From positions 1-52,366 of the forward strand of contig CAYHHA010000009.1 in NCBI GenBank assembly GCA_964356315.1: a stretch of 52,366 nt of DNA, given 5' to 3'. The notes beneath the pieces are model-generated. The model was not told the origin of the DNA, ran no database searches, and saw only the letters and a list, made by a program, of their open reading frames with translations. The stretch comes from CAYGFH01 sp964356315. GTDB lineage: Bacteria; Patescibacteriota; Microgenomatia; UBA10105; UBA927. The position numbers were made by a program, and so were the translations under genes. This document shows, piece by piece, positions 24,886-32,911 of this stretch. Numbering within the stretch: position 1 is the first letter of the stretch; each line of letters starts with the position of its first letter.

Positions 24886-25859
24886 ATAATTTTTTTTAAT
24901 TTAATATGTATTGCGGTAATAGCTAAAATTAATGCAGAAATCCATGATATAGGCGTATGAAATAGCCATACACTGTTTCCCGATATCAATACATTATAGA
25001 GAGAGACCGTTAAAGGGGCAATGATACTAAATGAATAAGGGAAAAACAAATACTGCATGATTTGTTGTCTTGGAGTTAAATAATGATTCCTTTTACTTAT
25101 TCCAGAGTTCGCTCGTACCATCGCATTCTCCACCGCGCGTTTTGTTTTGCGAACAAAATCACTAAAACCACCGATAGTGTAATGATACATAGAAATCCCA
25201 TGTGCATACGCGATAGTTTTACCTTGATCAATGAGTGAATAGACAGTCAACACATCATCATGTTTTTCTTCATAACGCTTTGGCATATCTTTTTTTCGAA
25301 TAGTAAACCCTTGAGCAAGAGCGATAAGAGGGTATGAATTTCCTTTTTTATAATCATATAAATCGTAAAGATCCGTGTGCAATATCATGGGATAAATTTT
25401 ATAAAATGTCCTCGCGTTCGCTGCATTTTGATAGACAAAATGCGTAAAAGGATCTGTAAACGTATTTACGTAACGGGAAAAAATAGTATCGGCCTTTTCT
25501 GAATCATGTTTCGGAAATACAGAAGAGATGTCAGAATTCGAGAAAACTGATAATATCTTTTCAAAAGCATTCGCTTCTACAAATATATTATCTGTTGCCA
25601 GAATCATGATGAATTCACCTTTTGCTTTTTCAAAACCCAATGCGACTCCAGGCTCAGCAAGTTTTTTAGGATTATGGACAATAGTCGCGTGATGTTTTTT
25701 GGCAATTGCAATTGTATCGTCTGTAGATCCTCCATCTATGATAAGAATTTCGTACTTATTTGGACTCACAGTTTGGATCTCAATGGATCGGAAGTACCGA
25801 TCAAGCTGAGTCGAAGCATTATACGTCGGAGTCACAATAGACAAAATCGGTCGTTTCAT
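24882..25859 (-). CDS. GT2 family glycosyltransferase with C-terminal membrane segments
   Basis: A 325-residue GT2 protein with LSIVTPTYNASTQLDRYFRS and IDGGSTDDT (41-49). The DxD position reads ILATDNIF, so the usual first aspartate is missing and metal binding may be unusual. Two hydrophobic stretches near 272-292 and 300-318 suggest membrane anchoring. Layout and C-terminal region resemble the GT2 at 14902-15969. It overlaps both neighbours by ATGA. It probably acts on the lipid-linked glycan in the cytoplasm, with unknown specificity. Confidence 0.86.
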   Translation of the reverse strand: MKRPILSIVTPTYNASTQLDRYFRSIEIQTVSPNKYEILIIDGGSTDDTIAIAKKHHATIVHNPKKLAEPGVALGFEKAKGEFIMILATDNIFVEANAFEKILSVFSNSDISSVFPKHDSEKADTIFSRYVNTFTDPFTHFVYQNAANARTFYKIYPMILHTDLYDLYDYKKGNSYPLIALAQGFTIRKKDMPKRYEEKHDDVLTVYSLIDQGKTIAYAHGISMYHYTIGGFSDFVRKTKRAVENAMVRANSGISKRNHYLTPRQQIMQYLFFPYSFSIIAPLTVSLYNVLISGNSVWLFHTPISWISALILAITAIHIKLKKII

Positions 25860-26878
25860 GAGTCATGTGAAGAAAACCACTCGTCAATTAGAATCTCTTT
25901 TCCTGATTCTACCGATTCCGAAATAGCTTCTATTATCCCGACTACTTCAGCCCCATCTTCAACAGGTGTTAAAGGAACTTCATTCCCATGAATATACTCG
26001 ACGAAGTGTCTAAGTTGGGTAGCAAGAGGATCGACACTCGAAATTCGTGGAATATGTACATCGCCTAATCGAAATGATGCCCCAGAAGGGTCACGTTCCT
26101 TAGGATACTGCAAGCTTGAATCATAAATAGAAACAGGCTGACTCATATTCGTATCTTCAAAGACGGCCATTTTCTTACTACCTAATAATGTTAATGTCCG
26201 AATTTTAATCGGATACAACCATGCAACATTAATATTTACCATTACATTATTGGGATATTTAAGGATAATGATAGCAATGTCTTCTTTGTCATGCCTGGAA
26301 AATTTTCCTGCCTGAGCATAAACAGATATTGGGCGAGCATTTCCAAGTAAATATTTGGTTATAGCTATATCGTGCGGTGCAAAATCCCAAATAATATTTA
26401 CATCATCGCGAACAGGACCATAACTCTGTCTCCGAAATTCTAGATAATTTAATGAGCCGAATGTTCCGTTCTCAATTTCATTTTTCAAATATCGAACCGA
26501 TTGATTATACAGAAACGTATGCCCTACAAGAACTTTCGTATTCTCCTTTTTTGCAAGCGTGACCAGCTGTTTTGAGGATATATAAGAATTAGTAAGTGGT
26601 TTTTCGATTAGAATTGGTATGTGTGCTTCGATAAACAGCGAAGCGAGCTTGTTATGAACACTTGCTGGTGAAGCCAAAATAACACCATCTACTTTCGCTT
26701 TTATTAGATCCATTAAATCCGTGGTCGTTGTAACGTGTGGGTGCAATCGCTTTGCATCGGCAAGCATCTCTGGGCGCAAATCACAAATATAGGCCAACTC
26801 AGCGTTTAATTTGGAATCGAAATATTTTGCATAATTTCTTCCCCAATACCCCCAACCAATAATTCCAATTTTTTTCAT
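25856..26878 (-). CDS. Gfo/Idh/MocA family oxidoreductase, WlbA/WbpB-like
   Basis: A 340-residue NAD(P)-dependent oxidoreductase. GWGYWG (8-13) binds the nucleotide; IEKPL (91-95) and DFAPHDIAI with H169 form the usual active site. With the hexapeptide acetyltransferase and aminotransferase directly upstream it matches the WlbA-WlbB-WlbC (WbpB-WbpD-WbpE) trio, in which this enzyme oxidises C3 of UDP-GlcNAc uronic acid. The start is fixed by AGGAG five bases before the ATG; a GTG two codons upstream would sit on that site. No UDP-GlcNAc 6-dehydrogenase is present in the window. Confidence 0.87.
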   Translation of the reverse strand: MKKIGIIGWGYWGRNYAKYFDSKLNAELAYICDLRPEMLADAKRLHPHVTTTTDLMDLIKAKVDGVILASPASVHNKLASLFIEAHIPILIEKPLTNSYISSKQLVTLAKKENTKVLVGHTFLYNQSVRYLKNEIENGTFGSLNYLEFRRQSYGPVRDDVNIIWDFAPHDIAITKYLLGNARPISVYAQAGKFSRHDKEDIAIIILKYPNNVMVNINVAWLYPIKIRTLTLLGSKKMAVFEDTNMSQPVSIYDSSLQYPKERDPSGASFRLGDVHIPRISSVDPLATQLRHFVEYIHGNEVPLTPVEDGAEVVGIIEAISESVESGKEILIDEWFSSHDS

Positions 26879-26880
26879 AT

Positions 26881-27366
26881 TCACTCCTTTGTTGATCTTT
26901 TTATTACGGCAGGATTTCCATAAACAACAGCATTGTCTTGTACATCTTTTGTCACAACACTCCCAGCTCCAATCACTGCATGCCTACCTATTGTAACTCC
27001 AGGGAGTATCGTTGCATTAGATCCGATGGAAGCACCTTCTTTCACATGAATAGGAAGTAGGGTCCAATCAGCCTTTGTGATAGGCTCCCCTTTTGCATTA
27101 ATGGCTTTGGGATATTTGTCATTTATAAACATCACGCCATGCCCAACAAATACAGCATCGTCGATGGTGACACCTTCGCATACAAATGTATGGGATTGAA
27201 TTCGGACCTTGTCTCCAATCACTACGCCACCTTGAATCTCTACAAAAGTTCCGATCAGACAATCATCTCCAATAGTACACCCATACAGATTAACGAATTT
27301 CCAAATCTTCGTCCGTTGTCCGATCGTACAATCTACAATTGATTGAAATAATAGGTTATCGTTCAT
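26881..27366 (-). CDS. Left-handed beta-helix N-acetyltransferase, WlbB/WbpD-like
   Basis: A 161-residue hexapeptide-repeat acetyltransferase. Repeats of the (I/V)G(D/S)xx form run through most of the protein (CTIGDDC, VVIGDKV, ASIGSNA, VTIGRHAVIGAGSVVTKDV). The sequence ends in the usual VYGNPAVIKR cap. Enzymes of this type acetylate the 3-amino group made by the partner aminotransferase, giving UDP-2,3-diacetamido-2,3-dideoxyglucuronate in the Wlb/Wbp pathway. The aminotransferase stop overlaps its start by 11 bases, and its own end carries the ribosome binding site of the oxidoreductase. An alternative is a dTDP-3-amino-sugar acetyltransferase (FdtC/QdtC). Confidence 0.87.
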   Translation of the reverse strand: MNDNLLFQSIVDCTIGQRTKIWKFVNLYGCTIGDDCLIGTFVEIQGGVVIGDKVRIQSHTFVCEGVTIDDAVFVGHGVMFINDKYPKAINAKGEPITKADWTLLPIHVKEGASIGSNATILPGVTIGRHAVIGAGSVVTKDVQDNAVVYGNPAVIKRSTKE

Positions 27367-28480
27367 AAAAAGATTGAAGAACCTGTATTACACGAGTCGC
27401 CTGCGCTTTTGTAAGCTCTGGAAACATTGGTAATGATAAAATTTTCCGAGAACGTGTGTATGCCTGTGGAAAATCCTCTGGAGCGTGATTTAAATATGCA
27501 AACGCTTTTTGCTCATGCAGTGGGATCGGATAATGGATAAGTGATTGCACTCCTTCGGAATTCATATATTCAAGTACCGTGTCTCTATTTTCTACTTCTA
27601 TCGCATAGACATGAAAAATCGATTCTCGTTCTACTGAATCTTCAGGGGTGTGAACGGGTAGTTTTAATTCTTTAATTGATTTTGTATAAAATTCCGCGAC
27701 ATCTCTTCGTTTCGCATTCCAAGAGTCCAGATGAGGAAGCTTTACCCGCAAAATAGCTGCTTGAATTGTGTCTAGTCGTGAATTCGTACCAAATGACTCA
27801 TGGATATATTTTACTTTTTGACCATATTCCCGTAGCATTTTGTATTTTTCCATCAATGAATCGTCATTCGTCACGATCGCTCCCCCATCTCCATATGCGC
27901 CTAAATTTTTTCCAGGATAGAATGAATACGCGCTGAAGGTTCCAAACGATCCAACAGTTTTCCCTTTATATTTTGCTCCATGCGCTTGGCATGCGTCTTC
28001 TATTAGATGAATATGTTGACCACTGTCTCGGATCACTTTTTGCATTTCGTCAATACGATCCGGTCTGCCATATAAATGAACAGCTAAAATCGCCTTTGTT
28101 TTTTTCGTGATCTTCATCTTTAGATCATCTATACTCATCCCGTAATCTCGTGAATCTATATCCACAAACACAACCTTCAAATTATTTTCTATAACACCAA
28201 GTGCTGTCGCAATAAATGTGTTTACAGGAACTATGATTTCGTCTCCAGGGGATAGCCCGAGCGCCTTTATCCCAAGGATCAGTGCATCTGTGCCAGAATT
28301 TACCGCTATGCAGTGCTTGGCCCCAATATAGGTGGCAAATTCGTTTTCAAATTCATGCACTTCTTTTCCTTGGATAAATCGAGTATTCTCAATAACATCA
28401 AAAATTGCGGAATCTATTTTTTTCTTGAGGGTTTTATACTGACCTTTGAGATCAACAAAAGGAACCGATGATTGTTTCAT
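27356..28480 (-). CDS. DegT/DnrJ/EryC1/StrS aminotransferase, WlbC/WbpE-like
   Basis: A 374-residue PLP aminotransferase. SFYPGKNLGAYGDGG supplies the Schiff-base lysine K191; EDACQAHGA supplies the aspartate D162 that binds the pyridine ring. Unlike the enzyme at 23710-24885 it keeps the lysine and should be a true 3-aminotransferase. The downstream acetyltransferase and oxidoreductase suggest UDP-3-keto-GlcNAc uronate as substrate. The start at MKQSSVPFVDLKGQY is preferred because family members begin there. An upstream start 25 codons earlier would overlap the GT4 gene by 47 bases. Confidence 0.88.
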   Translation of the reverse strand: MKQSSVPFVDLKGQYKTLKKKIDSAIFDVIENTRFIQGKEVHEFENEFATYIGAKHCIAVNSGTDALILGIKALGLSPGDEIIVPVNTFIATALGVIENNLKVVFVDIDSRDYGMSIDDLKMKITKKTKAILAVHLYGRPDRIDEMQKVIRDSGQHIHLIEDACQAHGAKYKGKTVGSFGTFSAYSFYPGKNLGAYGDGGAIVTNDDSLMEKYKMLREYGQKVKYIHESFGTNSRLDTIQAAILRVKLPHLDSWNAKRRDVAEFYTKSIKELKLPVHTPEDSVERESIFHVYAIEVENRDTVLEYMNSEGVQSLIHYPIPLHEQKAFAYLNHAPEDFPQAYTRSRKILSLPMFPELTKAQATRVIQVLQSFYER

Positions 28481-28508
28481 ATATAAAAGTATTATACCGT
28501 ACTTTTCA

Positions 28509-29750
28509 TCATTTACCACTTGCCTTATATAGCAGCGATTCACTCTCATAAACAACGGAGCCCCATGTCAAACTATTCACCCATTTCCGACCTTGTATCT
28601 GATACGCCTCGTACCTTCGTTGATCATCCAGAAGGAGCAGTGCCTCCTTTGCCATTGAAGCTGGAGAATTTGTATCGATAACAATTCCAGTTTTTCTATG
28701 TTTCACAACATCCCTAAGACCTGGGACATTATAGACGACAGCAGGAGTCCCAACAGACGCCGCCTCTAGAACAACAAGCCCCCACCCTTCCTTCACCGAA
28801 GCGTGCAACAACACATGTGCACGACACATCCGATCATACTTTTCTGAGTCAGAAATATTTCCTAAAAATTGCACATTTCCAGATACTCCATACTCGTCTA
28901 TCATCGTTTTTAGTTCAGCTATATACGATTCCTCCCCGCTTCCCACTATCCATAGTGTTGACTTCGGAGTATTTCTAAATACAAATGCAAACGCCTTTAT
29001 AACCTCTTCTATCCCCTTCATCCTCACGACTCGTGACACAAATATAAATGTTGGATTCTTTTCCTTGTGAATCTTGGATATTGGATATTTGATTTTGGAT
29101 GATGGATTTTGAATCTTTGATCCTTGATCTTGGATCTTTGATTTTGGATCTTTGACATTGAGCTCAGCATCCATGATCATATACCCAGAATCACTTGGAA
29201 TAGGACATGGAATTGCAAGGCATTGCTTTTTTGGAATTCCACGCTCTACCAACTCTTCTACCGTAGAGTTTGCATCCGTCCAAAATTGGCAGTGGCGATA
29301 CAAACGGAAATATATTTTTTCCAGTAATTTTCCGATAATATTTTTGGGGAAAGTAAACATAAAGTCCCAGATTTCTCCCGCTATTTCATGGATAAATACG
29401 ACGACAGAAGTGCGTGTCACCAGAGGGGTAAAAAATGGAAACCCATGAACCTCATCTACTATCACGTCATAGGACCGACCATGAAGTAACACATAGAAAA
29501 AAACATAAAGATATATAGAAAGAGATCCCATCCTGCGAATAAACCGTACACCATCTACTACCTCATTTCTTATCGCTCCGTCATACCACGCAGTGACCCA
29601 AGTGACCGTATGACCTCGTTTTACCCATCCTCGCGCATGCTCCATGGTGACGTATTCTGCTCCACCTGACTTTGGATGTGCCACATCCCGCCAGTTTAAC
29701 AAAAGTATGTTTAACAGTTTCGGGTTGCGGGTTACGGGTTCTGGGCTCAT
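28509..29750 (-). CDS. GT4 family glycosyltransferase with heptad-repeat N-terminus and linker
   Basis: A 413-residue GT-B glycosyltransferase. The fold starts at LLNILLLNWRDVAHPKSGGAE and the donor-binding EGWGLVVLEA lies near residues 318-327. Two parts look acquired. Residues 3-11 (PEPVTRNPK) are encoded by CCCGTAA-type heptamers, so the ATG adjoins a repeat arm. Residues ~200-230 in the linker between the two domains are four 7-residue repeats (DPKSKIQ, DQGSKIQ, NPSSKIK, YPISKIH). The start codon overlaps the IVP gene stop (TAATG) and has no ribosome binding site, implying coupled translation. The domain core is intact, so activity is likely. Confidence 0.88.
   Translation of the reverse strand: MSPEPVTRNPKLLNILLLNWRDVAHPKSGGAEYVTMEHARGWVKRGHTVTWVTAWYDGAIRNEVVDGVRFIRRMGSLSIYLYVFFYVLLHGRSYDVIVDEVHGFPFFTPLVTRTSVVVFIHEIAGEIWDFMFTFPKNIIGKLLEKIYFRLYRHCQFWTDANSTVEELVERGIPKKQCLAIPCPIPSDSGYMIMDAELNVKDPKSKIQDQGSKIQNPSSKIKYPISKIHKEKNPTFIFVSRVVRMKGIEEVIKAFAFVFRNTPKSTLWIVGSGEESYIAELKTMIDEYGVSGNVQFLGNISDSEKYDRMCRAHVLLHASVKEGWGLVVLEAASVGTPAVVYNVPGLRDVVKHRKTGIVIDTNSPASMAKEALLLLDDQRRYEAYQIQGRKWVNSLTWGSVVYESESLLYKASGK
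29050..29180. repeat. Heptamer repeat tract inside a GT4 gene
   Basis: TTGGAT and TTTGATC-type heptamers fill about 29070-29157, with a short ATCCATGATC arm at 29169-29180. The arms are less cleanly separated than in the other elements. The tract is in frame and encodes the four 7-residue repeats of the inter-domain linker. Confidence 0.8.
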
Positions 29751-30173
29751 TATTTTTGTATTGTACCACCGTTTCGTAGTTTTTGAAGATAATTTAATAG
29801 GGCCCCAATCTGTCGTGACAATACCACCAATCGGTCATCTAATTCAGTTGTGGTTTTATCAGAAATATACCCTATGACTCGAGAAATTTCCAACAGATTT
29901 CTTACCTCGCCCAGCGACCCTTTGGATATTCGTAAATAGCGGGAAAATTCATTATTGTTATTTTTCTCAAAACCTTCAACGATATTTGAACTTATAGAGA
30001 CAACGGCTCTTTGTATTTGATCTCGCAATCCGAAGTCTTTAGAAAACCTCGGTTGAGAAGTTAGATCATACACTTCCTTTATGATACTCAAAGATTCTTT
30101 CCAAACTTCTAAATCCTTGAAAGATGTAGCCTTCATATCATAATTATGAACCCGTAACTCGTAACCCGCAACC
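29723..30173. mobile_element. Candidate IVS-like element: IVP gene between inverted heptad arms
   Basis: The left arm (29723-29741) is GGTTGCGGGTTACGGGTTC. The right arm (30148-30173) is its exact reverse complement, except that one extra 7-base unit (TCGTAAC) splits it after the first 11 bases. The arms enclose just the IVP reading frame (30136-29750). The left arm lies 6 bases beyond the downstream GT4's ATG, within its first codons. Intervening sequences in 23S rRNA genes of Leptospira and Coxiella have the same plan: an S23/IVP frame between complementary ends. Mobility is inferred, not shown. Confidence 0.55.
29750..30136 (-). CDS. Four-helix bundle protein, S23/IVP family
   Basis: A 128-residue protein of the 23S rRNA intervening-sequence protein family (TIGR02436/PF05635). 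It has FKDLEVWKESL, GLRDQIQRAVVSISSNIVEG and RYLRISKGSLGEVRNLLEISR in the usual order and spacing. The fold is a four-helix bundle that often forms pentamers; the related Avd protein works with diversity-generating retroelements, but no reverse transcriptase is present. The start at MKATSF is preferred because the 13 codons before it are read from the repeat arm. The gene sits exactly between inverted heptamer arms inside a glycan operon. Its role is unknown. Confidence 0.88.
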   Translation of the reverse strand: MKATSFKDLEVWKESLSIIKEVYDLTSQPRFSKDFGLRDQIQRAVVSISSNIVEGFEKNNNNEFSRYLRISKGSLGEVRNLLEISRVIGYISDKTTTELDDRLVVLSRQIGALLNYLQKLRNGGTIQK

Positions 30174-30186
30174 AAATAAACCCGTT

Positions 30187-30978
30187 CTATCCTATGTTAA
30201 TCCTAAAATTAAGCTCTGGATCATAGCGCCATTTGCGCTTACTGGCGTCGTCATAATAATGAAGGATTCGAAGGCGATAAAAAACAGCGAGCGTGTCACG
30301 AATCATATTTACAATGACTGGCATCATTTTGCGAATCACTATCGTAGACGTCCCGAAAATAAAATCTATCTGCACAGGGGCTTCGCGAATATTTCTATAC
30401 CCCAAATGATATGCAACTGCTAATATTTCGATATCAAAGGCAAATTGTTTTACGAGCATACGGGGAAGAACATCCTCAAGTAGCTTTCGTTTATAAATCT
30501 TCATTCCTACTTGGGTATCGCGTACATTTATGCCAAATAATACCTGCGTGAATCTTTGATATACCCATGAAAAAACTTTTCTATAGAATGGATAGTAAAT
30601 TTTTGAATCAGGATGACGCTTGCTTCCGATGATGGCATCACACTCTTCGAAATCAAAGGTTGCAAGCATAAGTGGAAGAGCGCTAGGTTTTAAATCCCCA
30701 CCCGCATCCATAAATCCGATCACTTCGCCGGTAGCGTGTGAAAATCCATATCGTACCGCGTATCCCTTTCCATGATTTGTAGGATAGCCTACGGCGCGAA
30801 CGCGCGGATCCCGAATTTTTTGAATCTCTTTCAGACTCCCATCCAGATCACCATCAATTACTGGTATTATTTCAAATGGGGTAGTAAGAGCCTCTAGTGC
30901 TTTGATGATATTTTGAATATCACTTTGTATCGTTTTTTCCTGACGATATACCGGTATTATCAGACTAAATTTTTTCAT
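30187..30978 (-). CDS. GT2 polyprenyl-phosphate glycosyltransferase (DPG/ALG5-like)
   Basis: A 263-residue GT2 enzyme resembling dolichyl-phosphate glucose or mannose synthases: SLIIPVYRQEKTIQSDIQNI, NHGKGYAVRYGF, the metal region GFMDAGGDLKP and DTQVGMKIYKR. These enzymes load one sugar onto a polyprenyl phosphate in the cytoplasm, making donors for GT-C enzymes outside. The usual DDGS is IDGD and the usual DAD is DAG, so the active site is somewhat divergent. It overlaps the flippase gene by 14 bases. Confidence 0.85.
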   Translation of the reverse strand: MKKFSLIIPVYRQEKTIQSDIQNIIKALEALTTPFEIIPVIDGDLDGSLKEIQKIRDPRVRAVGYPTNHGKGYAVRYGFSHATGEVIGFMDAGGDLKPSALPLMLATFDFEECDAIIGSKRHPDSKIYYPFYRKVFSWVYQRFTQVLFGINVRDTQVGMKIYKRKLLEDVLPRMLVKQFAFDIEILAVAYHLGYRNIREAPVQIDFIFGTSTIVIRKMMPVIVNMIRDTLAVFYRLRILHYYDDASKRKWRYDPELNFRINIG

Positions 30979-32218
30979 AGGTATTTATATTGAAATAGAG
31001 AACTCCGCCGATTGCGATAAATGCACTTACCCCACAGTTAAGCAAAATAACAGAATTTATACTAGTATGATACAGGACAATACCAACTATCTGAAAGATA
31101 GCAGCGACTACGGGAAACATCCAAATTCTTGTTATGCCGGATGCAAGACTAGCAAGACAGATACTATTTCCAACAGAAAATATTCCTAAAAAGACACTAA
31201 ATAATCCAACGTAATTTGCAGCGGTCGTGTACGAAGCGCCAAACAAAGCTCGGACAATAAATTCTGGATATAAGAAAAATCCTACTGAAAGAAGTGCAGA
31301 TATCCCTGCGACAATTCCAACGGATGTAAGTACAAGATTTCGATATTTTTTCCCGGAAGCAATGCGCTCAGAAACAATCGGAAACAGCACAGTGGTTATA
31401 GCACTAGATGCATAAAAAATAATTTTTCCCAGAACTGCAAGGGCTGCATACATCCCTGCATCTTTCGCTGAAAAATAGTGCCGTACGAGCACAACGTCCA
31501 TAGAATATATAGAGGTTATCGCGAGCATAGTTAAAAACGTCGGTATCGTAAATCGCACAGCATCCATGAGATGAATATCTATAGGTTCGCTTTTTGCTTT
31601 AAATATAAATTTAAGCGGGAAAAAATAGATAAGGTACGTCACGATGATAGCAATAAATGTTGCCCACATGGCGCCGTCAACTCCCCATACTGTCATTGGC
31701 AGACTGATAACGAGACGTAGAATCATGGCTCCCGCACCTAAGAAACTGGACCAGATAAAAAATTGAAATCCTACAAGCACGCTCGTCATCACGATGGTCA
31801 GAAGAGAAAATGCAAACATTCCGTAGAGCAAAAGAAACAACACTGAAGATTTCAAATGCAAAAACTCGGTCACATACGGAGATACAAAAAATGCGATCGG
31901 GAAACCGATGAGAGCCACGTACGCAAAAAATTTAGAAACGGATAACACAAGCGATTTCGTTTTGCCGATTTCTTGCTTTGCCTTATATGCAGAGATAAAT
32001 TTCACCAATACCATCTGAGCGACCAAAATTGGGACGGTAAAAACATACAATAGAGACAGAAGAGATGATAACTCACCATACGCGGTCGGCCCCAGTAGCC
32101 TACCCATAAATAGATGGTAGACGTACGCCGCTACATTCATAAACATAGAGCCTACGAACACGATCATGCCACTTTTAGCGACGGTATTTGTGCCCAATGT
32201 ATCCAGTATCTTTTTCAT
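30965..32218 (-). CDS. Oligosaccharide flippase, Wzx-like (MOP superfamily)
   Basis: A 417-residue integral membrane protein with about 12 hydrophobic segments and an N-terminal stretch (MFMNVAAYVYHLFMGRLLGP, then TAYGELSSLLSLLYV) typical of the polysaccharide biosynthesis/Wzx group. It would move the finished lipid-linked oligosaccharide across the membrane. It is the only clear flippase in the window. No Wzz chain-length regulator or clear Wzy polymerase was recognised. Six bases separate it from the GT2 gene upstream. Confidence 0.88.
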   Translation of the reverse strand: MKKILDTLGTNTVAKSGMIVFVGSMFMNVAAYVYHLFMGRLLGPTAYGELSSLLSLLYVFTVPILVAQMVLVKFISAYKAKQEIGKTKSLVLSVSKFFAYVALIGFPIAFFVSPYVTEFLHLKSSVLFLLLYGMFAFSLLTIVMTSVLVGFQFFIWSSFLGAGAMILRLVISLPMTVWGVDGAMWATFIAIIVTYLIYFFPLKFIFKAKSEPIDIHLMDAVRFTIPTFLTMLAITSIYSMDVVLVRHYFSAKDAGMYAALAVLGKIIFYASSAITTVLFPIVSERIASGKKYRNLVLTSVGIVAGISALLSVGFFLYPEFIVRALFGASYTTAANYVGLFSVFLGIFSVGNSICLASLASGITRIWMFPVVAAIFQIVGIVLYHTSINSVILLNCGVSAFIAIGGVLYFNINTYEKI

Positions 32219-32224
32219 AACTAC

Positions 32225-32911
32225 TTAATCGGTAAATCGATATTTCAAAAGTGTCCACAATGCCGATATACCGTCTTTCCATGTTAATTTCTTTCCTGCT
32301 TCGAATGTTCGGCCAAAATATGATATAGGAACCTCATATATCTGATATCCTTTTTTTAGCAGTTTTGCGGTAATTTCAGGCTCTACATCGAAACGCTTCG
32401 CGCAAATATCCATATCCTCTATAACTTCTTTACGAAATACCTTAAATCCGGTCTCCATATCTGTGATATTGGTGTTATATAAAATATTCGTCATGAGCGT
32501 TACAAATTTATTTCCCAATTCATACACAAACATCGTCGACAAGTGAGCTCCTAAAAATCTTGATCCATAGACAATATCTACTTGAAAATTTTCAAATGGA
32601 GCCAGAAGCACAGGATAGTCGTTCGGGCTATACTCCAAATCCGCATCCTGAACTAGGACGATATCCCCTGTCGCCTTCTGAAAACCCAATTTCAATGCGC
32701 TCCCTTTTCCTTCGTTTTTTGGTTTCGTTATCAGAGTGATAGTTGACTTATTTTTTCGCAAAATTTCAGAAGTTTTATCTGTCGAACCATCATCTACAAC
32801 AATGATCTCTTTCTCCCACCCTTTCAGAGGCATTTTCAATATGCTAGAAATTGCACGTTCTATAGTATCCTCTTCATTAAATACAGGGATAATAATGGAT
32901 AATTTCTTCAT
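32225..32911 (-). CDS. GT2 polyprenyl-phosphate mannose/glucose synthase (DPM-like)
   Basis: A 228-residue GT2 enzyme: LSIIIPVFNEEDTIERAISS, VVDDGSTDKTSE, NEGKGSALKLGF, the metal motif VQDADLEYSP and DMETGFKVFRKEV. All core residues of the dolichyl-phosphate-mannose-synthase group are intact. It lacks a C-terminal membrane domain, as soluble DPM1-type enzymes do. It would supply polyprenyl-phosphate sugars to the many GT-C proteins of this locus. The start is chosen at MKKLSIII because it overlaps the GT4 stop by ATGA. Confidence 0.9.
   Translation of the reverse strand: MKKLSIIIPVFNEEDTIERAISSILKMPLKGWEKEIIVVDDGSTDKTSEILRKNKSTITLITKPKNEGKGSALKLGFQKATGDIVLVQDADLEYSPNDYPVLLAPFENFQVDIVYGSRFLGAHLSTMFVYELGNKFVTLMTNILYNTNITDMETGFKVFRKEVIEDMDICAKRFDVEPEITAKLLKKGYQIYEVPISYFGRTFEAGKKLTWKDGISALWTLLKYRFTD

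Noticed and set aside
29750..30136. Diversity-generating retroelement accessory protein (Avd)
   Set aside because: The protein is in the wider four-helix family, but no reverse transcriptase, template repeat or variable repeat is present.
29750..30136. Intervening sequence inside a 23S rRNA gene
   Set aside because: The neighbours are protein-coding glycan genes, and no rRNA sequence is recognisable.
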